Shown here: positions 1-20,753 of the stretch, one piece after another
How positions within the stretch are numbered: position 1 is the first letter of the stretch
Layout of the letters: each line of letters opens with the position of its first letter
NCBI GenBank assembly: GCA_009731375.1
Contig: BJOX01000178.1
Span: 66,660 to 87,412 of the forward strand
Source: Paulinella micropora
Lineage: Eukaryota; Cercozoa; Imbricatea; Euglyphida
DNA length: 20,753 nt
Reading direction: 5' to 3'
The notes under the pieces: generated by a model
What the model saw: only the letters and a program-made list of their open reading frames with translations
Databases searched by the model: none
Told to the model about the DNA's origin: nothing
Program-made: the position numbers and the translations under genes

Positions 1-64
1 CTTCCCCCCCCCCCCCCCCCCCACCCCCCCATCTTCTTTCCATCGTCGCTTTTCCTCTCATTCT

Positions 65-740
65 CACAAGCACAACTTTTTCAGCCTTGGAGCAATGTCA
101 GCGATTCATTTTGGCACTACTTTGTCATTACATTCGAATTTCATAATTTCAACTATACCCCTAAAGAAGAGCTCATGACAAGCTTGCGAAAACACAAAGA
201 ATCAGCCTCTAAGCCCCTGTGGCACAACTCTTAGAGCCTTGGAGCATTCTCAGCCATTCATTTGGCACTACTTTGTCAGAATCTTCGTAAATCTCTATTT
301 CAAGTGGTTCACTACCTAGAGCGCGTCCCGAGCTAGGGAAACCCAAAAAGTCAGCCTCTCTCAACCCTTGTGGTACAGCGCTTAGAGCTTGGAGCATTCT
401 CAGCCATTCAGTTTGGTGCCGGCTCATTCGTTTCGGGTACGTACAATGACAGGGCTTCGGTTCCCGGGGGGAGGGCCCCACGAACCCCTTTTGCCACAGT
501 CGACAGGGTATGTTCAATTGCCGGAGGTAACCGGCATAAACCCATCTGGCACAACTCTTAAAGCCTTGGAGCATTCTCAGCCATTCATTTGGTGCCGGCT
601 AATCGTCGTGGGGTACGTACCATTGCAGGGCTGGGGTTCCCGGGGAGAGGGCCCCCCGGACCCCCCCCCCATTCCCCATCGACAGGGCACGTTTCATTGC
701 CGGAGGTACCGGCAATTACTCCCAAAAAACAAGAAATTTT
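65..740. repeat. Diverged tandem repeat, four units of 150-177 bp
   Basis: The phrase CTTGGAGCAtTCTCAGCCATTCA recurs at about 86, 238, 388 and 565 (spacings 152, 150, 177), each preceded by a GGCACAACTCTTAGAG-like segment. Units 3 and 4 also share GGTGCCGGCT, GGGTACGTAC, GGTTCCCGGGG and TTGCCGGAGGTA. No coding signal: the longest minus-strand reading only translates the repeat. Confidence 0.8.
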
Positions 741-762
741 GGCGTTCAGGACACTCCCCTAG

Positions 763-796
763 CGCAAATATTTGCGTGAATTCCAAAAAAAAAAAA
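763..796 (+). other. Palindrome followed by A-tract (possible retroposon 3' end)
   Basis: CGCAAATATTTGCG (763-776) is a perfect 14-nt palindrome, followed by A12 at about 784-795. This may mark the 3' end of a retroposed copy that includes the tandem units at 65-740. Weak. Confidence 0.3.
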
Positions 797-906
797 TTAT
801 ACCAGCATCAACATCGAATCTAGCGCTAGCCACCCTGAAACTATGAGCTCCCAACTCCTCCTGGTTCCCACAAACCATGATTTATTCCGACAGGAGTGCG
901 GAAAAG

Positions 907-986
907 GGGGTTGGGGCGGGGGGGGGGGGGGGGAAAAAATTTCCTTTTTTCCCCCCCCCCCAAACCCCCCCCCCCCNNNNNNNNNN
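907..986. other. G/C homopolymer runs ending in a 10-N gap
   Basis: Runs of G (from about 917) and C (from about 951) end at N 977-986. Runs of this kind against a gap look like sequencing or assembly artefact. Nothing else is seen in 797-1025. Confidence 0.7.
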
Positions 987-1025
987 CTACTCCCAACACC
1001 TTTCAGGGATAATATTAATAGTAAT

Positions 1026-1362
1026 GGAGAAACGAATGTTGGTTGTGTGTTATTCCGTGAGGCACGAAGCAGGCAGTTATGTGTCTCAGCTGTGCATGCA
1101 TAATAATATCGATATATCAATAATAATAAGAACAAATAATAATCATTGAGCTGTGCATGCATACTAATATCGATATATCAATAATAATAAGAACAAAATA
1201 ATAATCATCGTCGCATGGAGACATGAATGTTGGTTGTGTGTATGCCATGTGTTGTGAGGCACAAAGCAGGCAGTGACCGCTGTGCCTCAGCTGTGCATGC
1301 ATGTATGTATGTATGTATGTATGTATGTATGTATGTATGTACCGCTGCGCCTCAGCTGTGCA
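1026..1362 (-). repeat. Nested duplications carrying a CATGCACAG|CTGAG acceptor cassette
   Basis: The word GCTGTGCATGCAT occurs at 1089, 1150, 1290 and 1355. A 61-bp tandem duplication covers 1089-1206 (with TATCGATATATCAATAATAATAAG), and 1026-1101 and 1216-1302 are diverged copies sharing AATGTTGGTTGTGTG and GCAGGCAGT. On the minus strand each copy begins with an acceptor-like ACAG followed by CTGAG, linking them to the exon 17 candidate. Confidence 0.65.
1343..1355 (-). CDS. DAK: Candidate DHA kinase exon 17 (microexon TEAQR)
   Basis: 13 nt, CTGAGGCGCAGCG, between a CATGCACAG acceptor and a GGTACATAC donor. Joined to exon 16 it would read FF-TEAQR, similar to the family's LF-xAAAxxL. Related acceptor cassettes occur at 1278-1290, 1149 and 1089. 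The true exon could be one of these in a longer form, or none. Confidence 0.35.
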
Positions 1363-1423
1363 TGCATGGCGCCTGACATAAAAGACACGCACACACACAC
1401 GAGGAGAAGTGCTTACTTCTTGC

Positions 1424-1426
<3 letters not shown>

Positions 1427-1461
<35 letters not shown>

Positions 1462-1537
1462 AGCGTAAAGAATTTGCTGCAGACATAGAACAAAGGAGAG
1501 CGAGAAGAGATATAGAGACAGAGATAATGAGTGAAGT

Positions 1538-1568
<31 letters not shown>

Positions 1569-1716
1569 CAGACAGAGAGAGAGAGAGAGAGTGAGAGTGA
1601 GAGAGTAAGAGAGAGAGGGAGAGATAGATAGATAGATAGATAGATATATATATAGAGAGATAGATATAGATAGATAGATAGATAGATAGATATACATACA
1701 TGTATATATATATATG

Positions 1717-1751
<35 letters not shown>
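1427..1751. repeat. (GA)n and (GATA)n microsatellites
   Basis: Compound (GA)n, (GATA)n and (TA)n blocks forming the intron downstream of exon 16. No unique sequence beyond about 50 bp near 1460-1510. Confidence 0.95.
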
Positions 1752-1753
<2 letters not shown>

Positions 1754-1758
1754 GTGAC

Positions 1759-20245
<18,487 letters not shown>

Positions 20246-20249
20246 CTGC

Positions 20250-20250
<1 letters not shown>

Positions 20251-20308
<58 letters not shown>

Positions 20309-20329
20309 CAGGTAGGTAGGTCGGTAGAT

Positions 20330-20379
<50 letters not shown>

Positions 20380-20443
20380 CGCACAGTCATCCGCCACCAC
20401 CGCCTGCAGCGCACACCATAAGTCACATACACAGCCTATCCAA

Positions 20444-20533
<90 letters not shown>

Positions 20534-20569
20534 GTCTGTCTATCTATCTATCTATCTATCTATCTATCC
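20251..20569 (+). repeat. (GATA)n arm, exon 1 copy, (TATC)n arm
   Basis: (GATA)n at 20251-20378 and (CTAT)n at 20443-20569 flank the truncated exon 1 copy and can pair with each other. Confidence 0.95.
20379..20403 (-). pseudogene. Truncated copy of exon 1 with acceptor
   Basis: After CTGCAG, 25 nt read AVVADDCA, nearly the same as the start of exon 1, then stop abruptly at (TATC)n with no donor. It cannot serve as a complete exon. Confidence 0.8.
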
Positions 20570-20753
20570 TGGAGACGGTCTCTGCCACTGGCAACTCAGC
20601 CTAGGGTTCAGATCTAACTATCTCCTACAATGACGATTTTGTGTCCGCCGTTAATCGCGCGCAGCGCAAGGGCTAAACAGGCAACCAACTCCTGACCATG
20701 GCTGATGAAGTCGGGGCGTGATGCAAAGGGTTGATGAAGTCGGGGTTGTAGAA
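20570..20753 (-). repeat. Dispersed repeat, inverted relative of 6097-6212
   Basis: The minus strand from 20753 (TTCTACAACC.CGACTTCATCAACC...GGCGGACACAAAA.CGTC) aligns with the plus strand from 6097 at roughly 80%. It contains an internal duplication of TGATGAAGTCGGGG. It is not a kinase exon. Confidence 0.6.

Noticed and set aside
209-574. Minus-strand 121-codon frame with NEWLRMLQ repeated
   Set aside because: The repeated peptide only reflects the tandem DNA repeat; units differ in length by non-multiples of three, so no frame is preserved.
20379-20403. Alternative first exon at the exon 1 copy
   Set aside because: No donor and it ends in (TATC)n after 25 nt, so it cannot splice onward.

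Overview
This is a eukaryotic genomic window, about 80% simple-sequence DNA by eye, with four assembly gaps (977-986, 2662-2671, 4652-4820 and exactly 1000 N at 16507-17506). No rRNA, tRNA, CRISPR or bacterial operon is visible. The long open frames through the repeats (Ser/Leu, Lys/Glu, Tyr-Ile-His-Thr or Tyr-Val-Cys-Met strings) are translated microsatellites, not genes.

One host gene runs right to left across almost the whole window. It is a dihydroxyacetone kinase (DhaK-DhaL two-domain kinase; DAK/DHBK of fungi and plants, TKFC of animals) on the minus strand. Sixteen short exons (35-130 nt, 1000 nt in total, 333 codons plus 1 nt) lie between 20245 and 1759. Reading phase is kept at all 15 junctions, with GT-AG borders throughout and one GC-AG intron. 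Exons 1-10 give the second half of DhaK, including the active-site His motif GIHGE. Exon 11 is a Pro/Ser/Ala-rich linker. Exons 12-16 give most of DhaL, including GDGDCG and MGGTSGALY. The N-terminal third must lie beyond 20753, and the last ~100 residues beyond the left edge. A weak 13-nt microexon candidate sits at 1343-1355. Introns are almost pure (GATA)n, (CATA)n, (GAA)n, (CT)n and similar repeats that often run to within a few bases of the splice sites.

Scattered among the exons are about 19 short decayed copies of exon edges, each carrying one exon end plus its splice-site neighbourhood and each embedded in microsatellite. They affect exons 1, 2, 7, 8, 10, 11, 13, 14 and 16 and the exon 17 candidate.

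The intron between exons 8 and 9 holds a non-LTR retrotransposon on the same strand: reverse transcriptase, CCHC knuckle and C-terminal restriction-like endonuclease (R2/NeSL/HERO-type). One copy looks full length (about 9121-12999) but carries two frame breaks. A second, 5'-truncated copy (13003-13815, about 99.4% identical) lies directly upstream in head-to-tail order. The pair is bounded on both sides by (GATA)n, which fits one insertion into a GATA array with template jumping.

Organism: a repeat-rich eukaryote with tiny exons. The kinase wording (DDCALP, the LSxQG helix at the start of DhaL, RLxxxxLELGLGIHGEPG) recalls plant/algal-type DHA kinases, and RT-RLE elements of this type are common in algae, dinoflagellates and some invertebrates. 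A protist alga (chromerid- or dinoflagellate-like) is my best guess at low confidence; an invertebrate is not excluded.
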